From contig BQKZ01000279.1 of NCBI GenBank assembly GCA_036244855.1, positions 178,196-242,195 on the forward strand: a stretch of 64,000 nucleotides of DNA, given 5' to 3'. Positions 36,698 through 50,717 of this stretch are shown piece after piece (position 1 is the stretch's first letter; every line of letters starts with the position of its first letter). The notes under the pieces are model-generated. The model was not told the DNA's origin, ran no database searches, and was given only the letters and a program-made list of their open reading frames with translations. This stretch comes from Temnopleurus reevesii (taxonomy: Eukaryota > Echinodermata > Echinoidea > Temnopleuroida > Temnopleuridae). The position numbers and the translations under genes are program-made.

Positions 36698-37787
36698 TGT
36701 TTACTTGTTGGTGATGATGAGATGATTACAAAGTAGGCGACCCATCTATATTGACTTCAATATTTTGATATATGTCTATTTACAGATTGTCACTAAATTG
36801 TTTACAGTAATTGGTTATGTACACAGTTGTAATTTACCTTGTAATTTGACAAAGGTATCGCGTCGCTACACAATGGCTAATGTTGACAGAGGTGGTACCT
36901 GAAATAAGGCTGTATGGGGAGTAGTCAACTAGAAATAAATCAACATGGACACAAAACAAACTACAAATATAACTTATTTGCTCTCCAAACTCATTGCAAT
37001 TCCTGTTCAAATACAGCCCTATTAATCCTACACAGTGCTTCCTTTCCTTCTGCAATGGCGCGTGGCCAAGAGATGAAAAGAGCTCAAGAAAATGGCTGCC
37101 GGTAATGATATCTTTATATCGGTGTCATTATTGATAAATCCATTCTAATTCGCAGTCTCGTTCATTGTGTGGCGGCTCTTTCAAGTTTCGATCTCATCAT
37201 ACCATTACAAGGGGATGACAGTCGTTTGAAAGCACGTGGTTAGATATTTATGGGTTCTTTATCTATTCAGAGACTGGAAATGAACAAAGTCAACAAGGCA
37301 AAGTATTGAGAAGAAAAAGTATTGAGTGATCAGGTATGTTTACCCGCGCCAGCGTGGCTTTCTTGTTGGTATTTACTTTAGAGTTTGGGGCTGTGTAAAT
37401 GAGGTCTTAGTAAACAAAGCACCAATCTGATCGATGACAACGAGCACGTGGGTTTGTGTATATTTACGTCTTATCAGGTTCTCACAGTCACGTGATCACA
37501 TTTTACTTTCTGATGTGGGATATGCTCCAACGAAAATGCGTGAACACGAGATCACCATACTGGACGAAAGGTTTACATTTGGACAGAAGCAGTATCGTAG
37601 CCGATGAGGTTTATCCGAGGCGCGATTGTTGCTAATTGAAAGCTTGAAAATTATTCCTATAACAAATAGCTGTTCATACGGATTATTGCATTTCAAATAG
37701 AGTGCTTTGTATTCGCAAACAAGACCAAAAGAATGCCTGCAAATTACGAGTTTATGCTACAATTAAACATATCACCTATTTGTTTAC
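36698..37787. promoter_or_regulatory. Candidate enhancer: cluster of eight forkhead-type sites
   Basis: Matches to TRTTTAC or its reverse complement lie at 36698, 36777, 36799, 37337, 37370, 37410 (GTAAACA), 37461 and 37781. The central 37337-37495 part also has a TCF/LEF-type AACAAAG (37413-37419) and two CACGTG E-boxes (37445-37450 and 37489-37494). FoxA-class factors bind TRTTTAC, and FoxA autorepression is reported in sea urchins, so this distal element could be a FoxA-responsive module. This rests on motif density only. Confidence 0.4.
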
Positions 37788-38707
37788 CAAACACAAATAC
37801 ATGTACCATTATTTTATAAACCATCAGCGTGTAGGGAAGTGAGTGGCATACGAACAGAATAAAAATATTACATTACTATTGAATGGGAAAAATGAATGAA
37901 AACAAAACAAAGAGTATGGATGAAATATACCATAACATATGATTGTATTTCATTATTAGCTTCGTGCCCCAACTCAGCCATGTGTGACTGTGTTTCCGTG
38001 TTTTCATAATTGATAGGGGAAATTCATGTGAAAATTCTGAGATGAAAGAATGTTCTACAACATTAAAAGAGAATCACGAAGACATTATCAAGCCTGGAAC
38101 GTGCGGGTTTGACGAACATAATGCGAACGGAGTGCGAAAGGTGAATGGTATTATGACGTCAAAAAAGGGACAACATTTTGAGCAAGAATGTAAAAAAAAA
38201 TATACGAACTAAACAACTTCCACTGAAGCCTTCGAAATGGTTATATGCACACAAAAGAAAGTATTTCTCCGATTGATACGGTGTATTCATGTTCAACATT
38301 ACTCAGCATAATAAGAGGAAGGAATTTTCTTAGTGTACATAATAGAGCTATGCATCCACAACACACTGTTTGAAAGGATGCGAAATTCAGTTACTAGACA
38401 TGTCCAATGAATGAAATGTTACAATAACGACCCGACTCTTTGAGTGGGGCAATTATTTTCTCATATATAAAAGGCATAAGAAATAAAGGAAAGAATGTGC
38501 GAGCGTACCATTTGATTTACGACAACAATGCACTTGAACTTTATTTTACTTACAAGAGCGTTTGCCGTCATAGTATTTTGGATAGCTTTACAGGACATAA
38601 AAGTAAATAAATACAATAATTCGAAGCATGTAGAGGAAGGCAGTTTGCCCTTTAGAATTATGCTGGATGGTTCCTTCTGCAAATGTCCCTTCATTGACGT
38701 CATTACC

Positions 38708-38759
38708 GAAATAACACGAAATAACTCGAAAAAAACTCGAAATATCCCGAAACCGAAAT
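38708..38759 (+). promoter_or_regulatory. Phased GAAA array (ISRE-like)
   Basis: GAAA words start at 38708, 38718, 38728, 38739, 38749 and 38755, all on the same strand. The first five are spaced 10, 10, 11 and 10 bp, one helical turn. The last two form GAAACCGAAA, which fits the IRF-type core GAAANNGAAA. It could be a factor-binding array or a small decayed 10-bp tandem repeat. Confidence 0.4.
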
Positions 38760-41069
38760 GCAAAAAACGAGCCCTAAAATCAGGTTTTTTGTTTTACATG
38801 ATCGAATTAGGTATAAAACAGTTCTTTCAACATATTATCCACATAATCACCTTTTCGTACATGTAAAATATGTTATATTCGTGATTTCCTTCGTGGTTCT
38901 TCTTTAAGTATGTATACTGTAATATTTAGGTGTCGATTTCTTAGGATATTCATCATTGGACCTTTCCTTGGATAGATCAATTATACAATAAGAACCTCTA
39001 CTGCTGTTTTGTTTTGTTTGTTTTTCATTCGTAGACTTACCTTCTGTTCGGAGTGTTGTAGGTTAATGGGGAAAGGGTATAGAATATTTATTTCAACCTT
39101 CATGAGACCAGCAAAAATGTGAAAAGGTGAGCAAATAAACAAACCAAGCATACACCACTATGCTTCATACCAGCTGTCAAAAGTCAAATAACTAGTCATC
39201 ATCAACAGATCAATCATTGCCAAACATATTTGTGTTGACGCTGCCAGTCAATCTATGATATGTAAAAACAAAAATCCCTTCATAACACAGCCAATCGTAT
39301 TCCTCGGGTAAATTAAATTTGAAATAATTATTCAATTGTACAGAGATAAGACGCTAGGCTGACGCTAACGTAGACTGAGCCCAATCGAAACGAATTTAAA
39401 GCCATTCAAGTGTCTTTCATGTTACTTTCTGCTACACAAGGATGTGTTTGTATTTTCATATGCTGAGTTTTAAGCTATTAATCTGTCAATAAACATTATA
39501 TTCAACACTTCTTCAAATAACCGATCTCAACCATCGAAGAGACCCTCCCCTCGTGGTCATGGCATGGCGGCCGATTTGCAAAATATTTTCGATTCGTGCG
39601 TATCGTGATTTGGGTGCCAGAGTATGAAAAGGAAGTTTTTGAACAAAGTTCACGTCTGCCCCCTATAGTTATGATATTAGACAACCCTTTTCATTTGGCA
39701 ATGTTTATATATTGTGGTTAATAGAATTGGAGCAGAAGGTAATGAGACTTGTTCAGTATACACTCTATATCCTCGTTCCAACACAGATTTACTTGACACT
39801 GACTTCTCCAAAATTCTCATTTATTGGCTAGGAGCTACCCAGAATGGTCTGAATACCCCTGTAATTGTGCATTCGTGTTGGAGCAACCATGGATGGGAAT
39901 CTAGAGAGTGCGGCCTAACACCCATCATCCTTCGACCGACACGCTAGCCGAAGCCCCTACGTGACAATAATCGACACAATCGTCAAGTCTCGAGTCCAAG
40001 GTCGTCCCACAATAGCCTCGCGCTGGTGCCTTCAAAACAAGTAGGGCGTCAGACTTGAGGGAGAGATGAAAAGACATCGAAAGAAACGAGAGAGCTGGAG
40101 AAAAAGTACAAGTAACATGGTCACAGGTGACCTGGTATGATGTACTCTCATTCAACCACCCAATCTATTACCTTTTCAATTCCCTCTCCTATTCTTCTCC
40201 CTCCCCTGCCTCTCATGTTGATATAAATAGCTTCCAAGTTCAAATTTCAGGCCTTATTGTCAAGGTCATTTGTCGACTGTTGTGTGCGTTAATTGTGCTA
40301 TAATCCTGCCTTGTATTCGCGACCCGTGGCATGTAGCTGTGGCATTTCCTTACCAAATTGCTTGTCTCGGGCGCCATTCAATGCGATCAATCAAAATATG
40401 TGACGTTACCAAATGAACCCCTTCAAAGTTTGCATTTCACAGGAAATGATTTCTTAGAAAAATCACATGCTGATATTTCCTAAAGTTTCAAACCGTTTTC
40501 TATATGTTTTAACCCATCATTCGTGGTACACTTTCTCCCATAAACCTCTAAGCTACCTGCAGCTGACAAAATTATACTCTTAAACTTACTATTTTTTAAT
40601 CCTCTTTATTCTGCGGGGTGAACAACAATTTCACTTGGCGTTCGGGTCTGAAATAGTTTCCTTTTTGAGTAAGCCTATTGCTGGAAAAGGTAACAAGAAT
40701 CCAACATTAGGGAGTAGCCCCAGGCCAATCTAAGGAAGATCATTGTAACTCCTTTACAATTCTACACGTTCAGAGAAGATATCTTCTTTAAGACCCAGTC
40801 GCTAAGAAGATAGACCCGGTTCTACAGAGGAGAAATGGTTTCAAATTATTAAAGAGCTCGGACAAAATACTTTAAGAGCAAGAATCTCATCAAAAGGACA
40901 ATACTTGTTATGACAACTAGAATCCAACGACGAAAGGGAAGCAATGTACTTACTCTTTCCTATCTTACTCAACTTTTGAAGAGATTTTCTTATTCAACGT
41001 CAAGAAAAATATGTGTTGGGTTATTCTCGATATCAAACAATATTCTATTTTGATGTTTTGAGACAATAA
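38760..41069. other. Non-coding intergenic DNA
   Basis: No exon is supported. A relatively GC-rich, complex stretch lies at 39530-40060, with no recognised content. Confidence 0.45.
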
Positions 41070-41352
41070 TGAGATGCGTGTGTGTGCGTGTGCGTGTGTA
41101 TGTGTGTGGTGTTGTATGCACATTATTTGGTGTTTATTGTAGACTCGAGCTTTATGGTTGTGTGCAAATAGGACTTTTGTCCGTGGTACACATTGGTTCT
41201 TCCATGTGTGTGTGTGTTTGTGTGTTTGCTTGTGTACGTGTTTGAATATGTGTATTTATGTATTTGCACGTGTGCGTGAGTGTTTGTTGTGCGTGTGTAT
41301 ATACATATATGTATGTGAATGTGTATGTGTGTGTGTATATGTATGTATGTGC
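41070..41352. repeat. (TG)n-rich microsatellite, imperfect
   Basis: Long imperfect runs of TG, GTGTGC and GTATAT words on the plus strand. They explain the longest open frame of the central region, a 145-codon minus-strand frame rich in His and Thr, which is therefore not a gene. Confidence 0.9.
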
Positions 41353-44300
41353 ATATTGAAGATAGGTAAAGGAACTCTTGAATATGACGTTTTAGTCGAC
41401 GTATGATTAAGTTGGTAAATACATTGGCGTACGTTGAATACGTCGCACATGCGCTGTATATACGTTGTATACGCTGTATATACGTTCTATATCTAGAACG
41501 TCGAGGTTCGAAAAATAACCAACAACAATAACTTATGAGCACGGGATACGCGCAAAGCACTTATCAAATATGTTGATAAATTATTTTGTATACGCTAATC
41601 ATACTTGGGACACGGTTGCGATTACGCATACGCTTAGAAATTCCCTAGAGCTCAAACAAACTTCAGTGTACAGAGTGGTTTTAGGTAAAACTGTCATACT
41701 TTCAGTCGGCTAAAACGTCTTACAGAGTGGCAGCCTCTTTAGCAACAGATAGAGAGTTAAGAAATATACGAGTTTGAGTGCACTGAAAAAAAAATTTGTG
41801 CAAGCTTACAGTTGTTTAATCGAACTTTTTTTCTTCAAAGTATGATCTACTGTAAATATGTTAAAGCACTAAATTGAAATATTTCCAACTCAAAATTTAG
41901 AAAAAAAAGAGAATAATTGATCATTTCAAGTCACAGGAACAAAGAAAACTTAAAATTACAACTTAGATTAATGTCTTACAACAAAAAATGGACAACACTT
42001 CTGAATCGGGCGTATGGCTAGGATAGTAAGGTGTTGGTATCGGAGGTGGGCTCGCGTCCCGGCGTAAACATCTCGTTACTTCTCGTGCAGGTTACTTACA
42101 TAATCGAAGAGAGTAAAAATAAGTGATTCCAATAATTATTATTGAGAAAAAGAAACTCAAATTATAATAAAATTATTAATACTTATTGATAATAGAGTTA
42201 CACGCAACTTCTCAACATTGCTAATTTTAGTTAATACGACGGGCTTTTTCCCTCAGCATGGGTTTGGAAAATCAAAAAGAAACGTAGGACCTAGAAAAAA
42301 AAGTATATAGATCTTGTTGAGGCATACAGCTCCAATAAATATCAACAATTACGTCAACTTGGAGACATCCCTTGATTGATCGATTACACGCATGATATAG
42401 CACAACACGACGCCATCATGGTCCTATTCACATTGACTATTTAATCACACAACTTATCATTAGTCACAAAATAGTGCACTCTGTCAAGGAACAATCGAGA
42501 TATGACATCAAATAATATTCACAGCGTTTTATTTTCCCATTTACCTAGTAGCCCCTTTAAATTTTTCATAGGAAGTCGGCCTGGTGTAAATGAGAAAGAT
42601 TCAAATTTATCATCATTTATATCAATTAATTATCAAGCTTATACAGCACTATTTTGGTGTCGCTCATTATGACACATTTGACAACTGGTAGTTCGAATAA
42701 TATTCGACATTTCCTCAGAAAAAATGATACTCTGGATATTTGGATCTGCGGTAAACTATCTGAACATTTTATGAGTCTAAATGGCTAAGACGTATTTCAT
42801 AAACTACACTTTCTTTTTGCTCTGACCACCTAAAAAAAGGAACTTAAAAATTACAAAAATTTGTTTATTTTCGGTGCATGCCAACATGGCCACGGTGTTG
42901 TGAAAAGAACGTCAAATATTATATAATTAGGCTGATTAAAAGTTTGCACATATGACACTTTTTACGTTGATTAACTTTAAAAAGATGATGTAGATATAAA
43001 CGAAAAATAAGGCGGCAGTACATTTATATCATAAGCATTTTAATGTCCACTGTATTCAGGTGGTATACATGCAGCCAGGATTTAGAATTTCAGTTAAACG
43101 GGGGAGGGGGATGATCGTCCAACGGATATTGTGAGAAGCCCACGCACCCTAAAAAAGTCTTCAGATCTTTTCAAAGCCAATTTTCTCTTGTTTTTCCTTT
43201 GGTGTATTTCTTTAACGCCCAAACCGTGGGCCCAAATTTACCCCAAGTTGCTCGCCTGATATTTCAAATTTACTATTGACATAATTATAGGCCTATAAGT
43301 TATTAAATAGGTACGCAACACCTTTACGCTCTGCACTTTCGCGACAAATTTAAAAAAAGGAAAGAAATGGGGGATCGAAGAGAGAAAGAAAGCCGGGAGA
43401 AGAGAAAATAGAATGCAATGATATCGCAATTGAGAGTGATAGAATAGAGGGGATCGCCCTTTGTTGGAAAACGAATGAAGATGCAGTCTGTGCACGATTC
43501 CTTCCCTTTAATTAACAAACTAAATTGTCGTCTGTGCGCGTGCACTATCAATATCGGAATTTTAGCTCTTTCTTTCCCGCCTACTCCTTTCTCACTCATG
43601 GTCATCGTATTGTCTCACTAATTAATGCTAAAAGCGGTTTCACGCCATAATACTGGGACCCTATCCGATTTTCTCTTGCCTCTTTCTTTAATAAAGATTT
43701 ATCAGTAACGGCCTGTTTTAGCGACGTAACTGTTGCTAATTAAACTCTGTCTCTATGAGACGAAGATGTTGTTGGAGTTCGCTCTCTTGACAGATAGCCC
43801 CAGCAACCAGTGCACTTCGTGTAGAAAAAAATAACTCTATTTACGTCTCTTCTAAAGTTTTTTTCGTAAATGGGACAAGAAAAATGCTCGGATCTTGAAA
43901 GTCTGAATGAAATGTTTTTCTTTTCAGCCGTTAAATGTTCCACCCACACTGGTGACGCACTGCATAAGTTTTATCAGCATCAGAGCAGGGATTGCATTTG
44001 AAATTCGTTTAGGTGTTTAACCATTTCCATTCAATAATATTTCATTTTCCAGAAATAGATACAGAAGAAATCTGAGTAAACTATAATTTTCAATCAGAAG
44101 ATAGATCGGCGCAGCAAGAATTTGGCATCCGGGATTTGACTGGCTGCCCTCTCCGCTCTATGATGAACTGACACTCATAAAAGTGGAGAGGGGGGTAAAG
44201 GAAAATGGTCTTGTGCTCCCCTGAGAATGAATTTGCGCCCCTCTTCCATTTCCCGCCCAAGCAGGCTCCCCTCCCATGTTGTGCGCACATATTGTTTATA

Positions 44301-47300
44301 TACTTGCACATTCTAGACACATAGTTTTTTTGGAAAAATGTGTTCCTGTATTAAACATCCAAAAATCTCCAATGCTCATCAGTGCATATATAATCGGATA
44401 TTACTTGACACGAAAATAAATGTCCTGAACAGAAGATAATAATATGTAGAATTAGAGCGGAATGGTAATTTCCAGTTGATTCACTCCAATAACCTTTTGA
44501 AATATCCTTCTGACGTCATACAAACTTGTTGATGAGAGAATTAACGAAACGAGCCTTTAATTGAATGTGGCTGCCTCCTAAATGGGATTGGTGGTGTCTG
44601 TTGAAATGGAACGAACGTGAGTACTAGAGAATGGATGTCAGATCATGATGGATGGTCCTCACAGATCTCATACATGTGTGTTCTGATCGAGGTACAGCGA
44701 ACTATATTACTTCTCATTTCCTCTCAATACTATGATATAACGATATGTGCCTTTGCCCTGACACGACTCCCCATTATTCTGCATTGTAATGCAGAGTACA
44801 TCCACACTGCCAGAATTTTCAATCGAGTTAGTGTTTATTCACTTTGAATGAATGAATTTTTGTGTTCATCTAGAAAGAAATGGTCTTTTGACAAATATAT
44901 TAGATAAAGGATAACAAAATATACCTTTATATTGAATAACATACCACAATGTAATAATAAAGTTCAAAAGTATGGTGGCGAGAAAAATAAATTTTATTGA
45001 CCATCTCATTTCGATATGATATGGAATTATGATGTATTTCCAGAACTTAACTCCAACTGTAAGTTTTACCTGAATAAAAATCGGACAATTCAAAAATGGG
45101 GGAAATGTTTTTGTCTATCTTGGGGGTTTTAGAGGTACTAAGTTCTGAGATAAGAAAGACACAGTACATAATACTGGCCATGAGAACTGTCCATTCCCAA
45201 CTATTCACCAATGGACTAACCGGGCTCAATAGTTCTCCCCTCGATATGATGATGTCATTATATATTGAATTCTATTTACCATGGGCAAACGCCACCGTAT
45301 AAATTGTTATGTGATGGAAATGTGTGCTCAACATTAAGCGTTCCGTCTAAATAGTGGTCCCGGCTTCGCAGAGGCTTATTTCAAAATGGAAAGCTTTGTC
45401 CATCCCATAATTTCTGGCCAAATCTTCTCGAAGTAATGTTTTAAAAACAACATGAATTAATTTAGTCTTACATCACGTTAATATTGATAGTCATTAACCA
45501 TATTTATCTAAATTTGAACTCAAATAATCTTCCATTTACCGATAATACTTTTTACCAAGATGCCATGATAGGGAATAATATTAAAATGATAATTTAAATA
45601 GGTGATTAGTTATGAATTCAGATCCTGTTCTAAATCCCCGTGTGAAGCAAACATATATTTCAAAGAATTCAACACAAACCTAGACACATCAATTCATTGT
45701 GCAATGATACTAAATTAAGTCCACAACCATTAACAACTAATATAATCTTGAGGGTTGCCAAAGTTTAATAGATGGATGATCATCATGCACAGCGAGATAA
45801 GTTTTCCCTCCCCCTGATAACCCTGAATTTACCAAGTGCCTTAAAAGCCAATGCTAGATTGAACAAAAAAATACTCTTCTGAGATAAAATTGATTCGACC
45901 TTCTTCAATGCTGATTAGTGAGTGACACTTTAAGTGCGCGAAAGCCATATTCAGAGAAAAGTGCGCAGTGTTTGTAAATTTATGAATGAAGCGATTGCAA
46001 TGCGATTTGAACCAATTTGTCAAAATACACTTTCATAGTAATCAACATAGCAGTTCAGTGCCATATCCACTATACAATTTCAAGAGACTTAGAGATTTAG
46101 ACCCAAAATGCACTTTTTGTAACTTCAAAGTATCATTAATAACAGCGAATCGTCCATTGAGGTTAATGACCATACAGTCATTGACCCCAGTCCAGATTTC
46201 ACCGAATCGTTTGGTAAGGGGTATTCAAAGAACCCCTTTGCTCTGGTTGATGCGGACAACCCAACACCCTTTGTATAGCCCTCAGCCCGCATCTATACAG
46301 GCTGGCTAAAACTTTTGAAGTCGATCCTGACAATGTAATTAATCCTTTATGTAACTGTCATTCAATGGATCAACAATCAGAAGGTCTTCTCTAAAATACG
46401 GTGACTTTCAGAAAAATGATAAGATATACTTTTCTCAAAGCGAATATCTTTCAACCAGTCTTAGTTTGCGCAAGTGTACAGTATTATAAACTGGAATAAA
46501 CAAATATTCAAAATTCCAAAATGCAAAATCACCAGAACTTCTTATTGTGAGCCAACTCTTAATTCATACAAATCTTTCTTCCGAATTCTGTTATACTTGA
46601 TTATTCTCTGAGGAGTCGTTTAACTCAATTGGCCGATCTTTTGTAACTTGATGTGTCAGTAAATAATTGCTATTCAACCATCCCGACCACTAAAATGACC
46701 AAATCACTGTTTTGTGGACAGTGGCCATAATTTTCTGGTAATTGTGTTGTATCACAAAAGGCATTTTTGTAAACTTTCAAAAAGCGCTTGTCTCCTCAGG
46801 CTGAATAGGAGTTTACATTGGGAGCTAATAAAACACTTGTGATATAAATAAATCAGAAAGCGAATACCATATTAAATGGCTAACTTACCGGACGTAATTT
46901 CCTGACATTAATTTGATTTTAATTGAACAAATGATCATTTATTGCTATTCTGGGTTTTACATCATGCCTCGAACACCAAGAACATCACGGTGTTCAAATT
47001 GGCATGATGGGTAGCTTCATCAATATGATGATGAATAACCAAGATTATGTAAAACAATCAGTTTTTAAAGCAAGTCCTGTATAAACCCCACACAAGTTTC
47101 CTGAAATATTCTTGCAAAAGAAAAAAAAAGAATACAACAAAACGTTTAAGTTCTTTTTCTTTTTTTTAATTATTATTATTATTATCATCTAATAACAAGT
47201 TGCATAAAAATTTCACCTACTGTCCATCTGAAAATTCATTCTGTAAAATTAGTGACATAAACACAAATTTAGTCTCAAAATTAATATTTGTTTGTATTGT

Positions 47301-49271
47301 ATTTTTACCGAATGAAAAAAAAAGCAGAGCGCCTTCTCGTTTGGAAATCGACCGGAAAGTAGGTCGGGTCAATCTTTTCTTCCGGGGCGACGGGTATACT
47401 CTTGCTTCATATAGCGGGCAGCAAATATAACAAAAGCTGCAATATTTTGCAAATGTTAAGGCTACTCTTTCTAGACATCCAACAGTGTATTGTAACCTCT
47501 ATCAAAATAGACTGATTGGTAATTTTATTTTCACCCGCAACATATTGTGTCAAACAAAACAAAAAAGTAATTCATAAAACACTTTAAAGCATAAAAAATA
47601 TCGATACATCAGTGCGCTACAAATCTTCAGTGGGGTCTATAAATATGTTTTGCATGGTTTGAGCAATTTTTATAGTGACTTAGAATGAATAATATAATGA
47701 ACATTCGTGTTCTAGAACATATTCAAGTTGATCACTCTCCTTGCGCCCCAACCCTTAAAAAATACTGAAAACAAAAAGGGGTTGTGATCTTTAATGAGAG
47801 TGCTTTATCTAATAAGGTGGCTTTTGCATGATGTAATTCATCACAGTAGAGTGTCCTCGGTATAAGAATTATCAAGCGTGTATAAACCAAGGTTATATAT
47901 TTTTAAACAATTCTTTATGAATTCATTTAACCAAGTCGATTGTTTAATATCGCTGGAGCGCTCTCATGGAAAAAAAAAGAAGGTTAACATAAATTTTGGT
48001 TCCCATGTGAGGTAAAGGAGAGCTTTTTTTATTGATTCATACGAATCATAATTTGTTAGGTCTGGGAGAAAATAGTTTTATCACTAAAACTAGACCAAGT
48101 GGATCCTATGTGCTTGTGTAAAACATAGTGGTGTACAGGTTCAGTCTCTCGAATGCCAACCAAAATTTCCAATCCAAACAAAAGGAATTAATTTCATTCA
48201 GAAAGATATTCATCCACATTTTACTGGAGCCAACGTAGGAAAAGTAAATTGGTACGAGCATGAATATGTCTTTCCCTTTAAAGATTTGTGCATCGGAATG
48301 ACGACATCTAAAGCCAGGGAAATGATACTTGGATGGATGCGCATTATATTGTTATCCTGACTACATATTCTTATAGGCTAAATCGGCAAAAAATCGATCA
48401 AAATAGATATAAATATATATAAAAAGCAAATTTAAAAAAAAAATAATCGGATTAGCAGAGAAATGTTACAACATCTTGTGAACCCTCACCATTACAATCA
48501 TGTTTTTATCACTATCCAGCAGTCCAGTGGTGATATTGACCACTGCACTGAAGTGAAGTGAATATTGATTCAAAGAGTTAAGAGTACAAATGCATTGACA
48601 TATGTGTATACACATTCAAATATATTGTAAAATTTCAACGAATGGACTGTACTCACAGGACCCCAATATTATTGAAACCCAAGGAACAAAAGAAATAAAT
48701 AATTAACCACACATGCATGACATGGGCTGGAATCACCCACTGTTCTTCTGAAAGGTCCATAATGACAAAGCTGTCATCAGATTGACAAGAGCTGACGTAC
48801 TAGGCATTAGCATGAAATGAGACATAAACGCCGACGCAATTTTCTAAGGGAAGACATCCCATTAAGAGTGGAGTAGCCATATATATTGTACAATAGACGT
48901 TCATTTGCTAGTTGATAAGTTCGCGTGGGGGTGTGATTGTGATTGTTTTTTTTGTAAATAGAATTTTTTCAATATCTGTCTACACTCGCAATTTTTAAGT
49001 CGATAAAATATGTCAGTAAAAGACCATTCAATGACCATACAAAAAGCACGAAAATCATATTTCTAGGACAAAATTCTATTGTTGTGGATTTTGATATCAA
49101 TATATCCCAGTGTCATATTCAATATGATTTTATTATCTCAGAACTTGTACCACTTAAGTGGCGATAATGATTTATTTTCGATATTGTTTTTCTCGATTTG
49201 GTAAATGTGTGTATCATTCAAATGTGAATAAAAGAGATTTTTTTTTGTATGCAGAAGAAAATAAATAAACT
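41353..49271. other. Non-coding intergenic DNA
   Basis: No exon is supported. Small structures include repeated CGCTGTATATACGTT words at 41450-41486 and a well-paired hairpin at 46960-47009. A TTA-repeat stretch lies at 47163-47189. A decayed tRNA-like segment is possible near 42010-42062. The rest is featureless AT-rich DNA. Confidence 0.45.
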
Positions 49272-49299
49272 AAAAAAAAAAAAAAAAAAAAAAAAAAAA
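49272..49299. repeat. Poly-A tract (28 A)
   Basis: A pure A homopolymer flanked on both sides by ACTAAA words. It may be the tail of a retroposed sequence, but no body is recognised upstream. A 13-base G run lies nearby at 49499-49511. Confidence 0.85.
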
Positions 49300-50069
49300 C
49301 TAAAATAATTACCATGACCAAACTGTTCCTTTTTCAATGACTAGCTGCACTTATATTGTCAATCTATGATCTTGTTGAAATACACGCATTTTATCAAGTG
49401 TCGGTGTTTATCATAGCATTCAGTAAAGTATTGATCGTCTATCTGTGAATAGTATTTGGAGTAGGAAATCAAATATACGCGTCATGGGAGGGGCTTTAGG
49501 GGGGGGGGGGGCTTGTCTGAGGTATACAGTAGGCGCCAAATAATTGTAGGCCTACCCATAATGGCTCAATGAGCGATTGGGGCGCCAAATTTGAGCTGAT
49601 GACCAGTGTCGCATCAAAAATTTGCCTAAAATATCTGTAGTTTTAATTCAATCTGTAAAATCAGGGAACACGATCACATACTTGTAATTTAATGCAAATA
49701 GTCATGCGAGTATTTTTGTCAATGCATTACATGGCGACTTTTTATTTTTTATTATATAATAAGCGCTGATTTTCTGGTACTTATACTACTGTTTACTATT
49801 TTACAGGAGTTGAATTGATTTGCAATATGATTTCAAGTAAATCAAAATGTTCAGTGCTGTCTATAAGTACCATTCGGTGCAAAAATTGGATTTGATTTCC
49901 CGTCATTCAAATTGCCACCAATAATAGGTAGTCTACATAGGATGCATCTGAAAGACTGTGCTTTATAACTTTTTGTGAACGTAATTTTCAACATCATGGT
50001 AAAATATAATCCATGTTCACCCAAACGTGAATGAAAATTCATTTTAGCATCAGCAATTTACACTGAGCA

Positions 50070-50150
50070 CCTCTAACTTTACATATTCAATACTGTTTAT
50101 TTTGTCTTTTGAAAAAGGAAATAAATGTTCTATTCAATCAATCAACAAAT
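50070..50150 (+). mobile_element. Possible LINE 3' end with (TCAA)n tail
   Basis: GGAAATAAATGTTCTATTCA is followed by CAATCAATCAAC, an AATAAA-like signal followed by a short tandem tail. It resembles the 3' ends at 9100-9136 and 12317-12348. It is short and coding-free, so the assignment is tentative. Confidence 0.35.
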
Positions 50151-50717
50151 ATCCCCCTGGGTTTCCTATATCCATCTTTATTTTTCAATTTTGGTTTGTT
50201 ATCTGTCGGACACATTAGAAATTTAGTCGACTGCAGAGGAAAATTCTGTAAGTATATTTATTTTCCTGTCTGTATCGTATTTGTATAGTTCATAACAAAT
50301 ATAAAAACATTCTGAAACTGTTGTAAAATTGATCAATTTGAAGTGGCTTTTACAATTTATCGATTGTTTTGGAGTTTTCCGTGTTGCTTGGCCTGGTGAT
50401 CGACAGCGGACTCGGGAGTCGGAGAGTCCCCGCAAGTGCAGGGGCAAGACCCCGCATATGTACGCTAGCTTGCTCGCTGCTTGAGTTGAGAGAGAGGGTG
50501 CAGTACATGTGGGTGATTACTGTACCTACTACGCCAATACCGGACCTACCGGTCTTTGTCTAGCGCATCATGATGCCCAGTAATTTACGTCACACATATA
50601 AACGGGGTAATATAATCACCCAAGGAGAAAATAGTGCTGTAAATGTAATAAACGGTTAGCATGCTGCATGGGCCATGGCTAGCTTTGGCAGTTGCAGAAT
50701 GGGTGAAGTTCAAGTAC

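Noticed and set aside
41123..41560. 145-codon minus-strand open frame
   Set aside because: Its His/Thr-rich middle is the translation of a TG microsatellite; there is no family resemblance.
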